Shown here: positions 63,811 through 64,000 of the stretch, one piece after another
How the letters are laid out: the number at the start of each line of letters is the position of its first letter
Numbering within the stretch: the first letter of the stretch is position 1
DNA from: Henricia sp. BOLD:AAB3569
Lineage: Eukaryota > Echinodermata > Asteroidea > Spinulosida > Echinasteridae
DNA: 64,000 nt
Reading direction: 5' to 3'
Assembly (NCBI GenBank): GCA_037783545.1
Contig: JBBELK010000093.1
Location: 1,736,001 to 1,800,000, forward strand
Made by a program: the position numbers and the translations under genes
The notes under the pieces: generated by a model
Databases searched by the model: none
What the model saw: the letters and a program-made list of their open reading frames with translations, nothing else
What the model was told of the DNA's origin: nothing

Positions 63811-64000
63811 TGTAGTCTAGTGGGTATGAAGCAGGATTCCCAATCAGAGGTTGTGGGTTTAAGCCCCACTATGACCGACGTGTCTGTGTCCCTGGGCAAG
63901 GCACTTAATCCCAGTTGCCTCGTCAACCCAAGCGATATTTGGGGAGCTGTATAGTGCTGATAGGGTTGAGCGCCTGGCCAGCAGCCACCAAGTTAAAGCG
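63811..64000 (+). repeat. Second SINE family, copy 3, cut by window end
   Basis: gcacgtgtagtctagtgggtatgaagcaggattcccaatcagaggttgtgggtttaagcc, ccctgggcaaggcacttaatccc, ending at agttaaagcg at the window edge. It lies in the SFMBT 3' UTR or flank. Confidence 0.82.

Noticed and set aside
1-64000. CRISPR array, bacterial operon, retroviral or LTR element
   Set aside because: Direct repeats here are eukaryotic tandem arrays without spacer structure. Splice sites are spliceosomal, and no gag, integrase, envelope or capsid-like coding was seen on either strand.

Overview
This is animal (metazoan) genomic DNA: intron-rich, AT-rich and crowded with small transposons and tRNA-derived SINEs. Three host genes can be read exon by exon with consistent GT/AG splice sites and phases. 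(1) The last three coding exons of NDUFAF3, a mitochondrial complex I assembly factor, lie at 33-967 (+). (2) A complete STIMATE/TMEM110 gene, an ER membrane regulator of store-operated calcium entry, lies at 15354-6644 (-) in six coding exons (282 aa). (3) A complete SFMBT gene (Scm-like with four MBT domains, a Polycomb-group protein) lies at 22475-63665 (+) in 20 coding exons (5,586 nt, 1,861 aa). The protein families, gene order and repeat types suggest an invertebrate deuterostome, perhaps an echinoderm. That placement is inference and needs a database search.

Layout. 1-967 is the NDUFAF3 3' end. 968-6643 is intergenic and packed with repeats, including a MITE-in-SINE-in-MITE stack at 1971-2756. 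6644-15354 is STIMATE on the minus strand, with Tc1-like, hAT-like, foldback and SINE insertions in its introns. 15355-22474 separates the divergent STIMATE and SFMBT genes. It carries a candidate TATA-less SFMBT promoter and 5' UTR exon near 16237-16294 (ETS, NRF1-like and YY1-like motifs). 22475-63665 is SFMBT: a very large Gln/Pro-rich exon containing a coding minisatellite, a second Q-rich exon, then four MBT repeats, the SLED domain, a basic linker and the C-terminal SAM domain. Its introns hold a 5'-truncated LINE with an open 3 kb frame (26285-29191), a 1.77 kb mariner-type transposon with about 202 bp matching inverted repeats (53536-55302), a relic of a related transposon (41985-42480), hAT-like elements, two tandem arrays, SINEs and many MITEs. 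63666-64000 is SFMBT 3' flank entered by another SINE.

The three host genes act in different places: mitochondrial complex I assembly, ER-plasma membrane calcium signalling, and chromatin repression. They are not an operon or pathway. Their proximity is a synteny signal: from memory, STIMATE and SFMBT1 are direct neighbours on human 3p21.1 and NDUFAF3 is on 3p21.31. No RNA gene that looks functional, no CRISPR array and no retroviral or LTR element was recognised. The most unusual content is the 890-residue low-complexity N-terminus of SFMBT, the well-preserved long-TIR transposon, and the layered nesting of TTAA-flanked MITEs, SINEs and a LINE.
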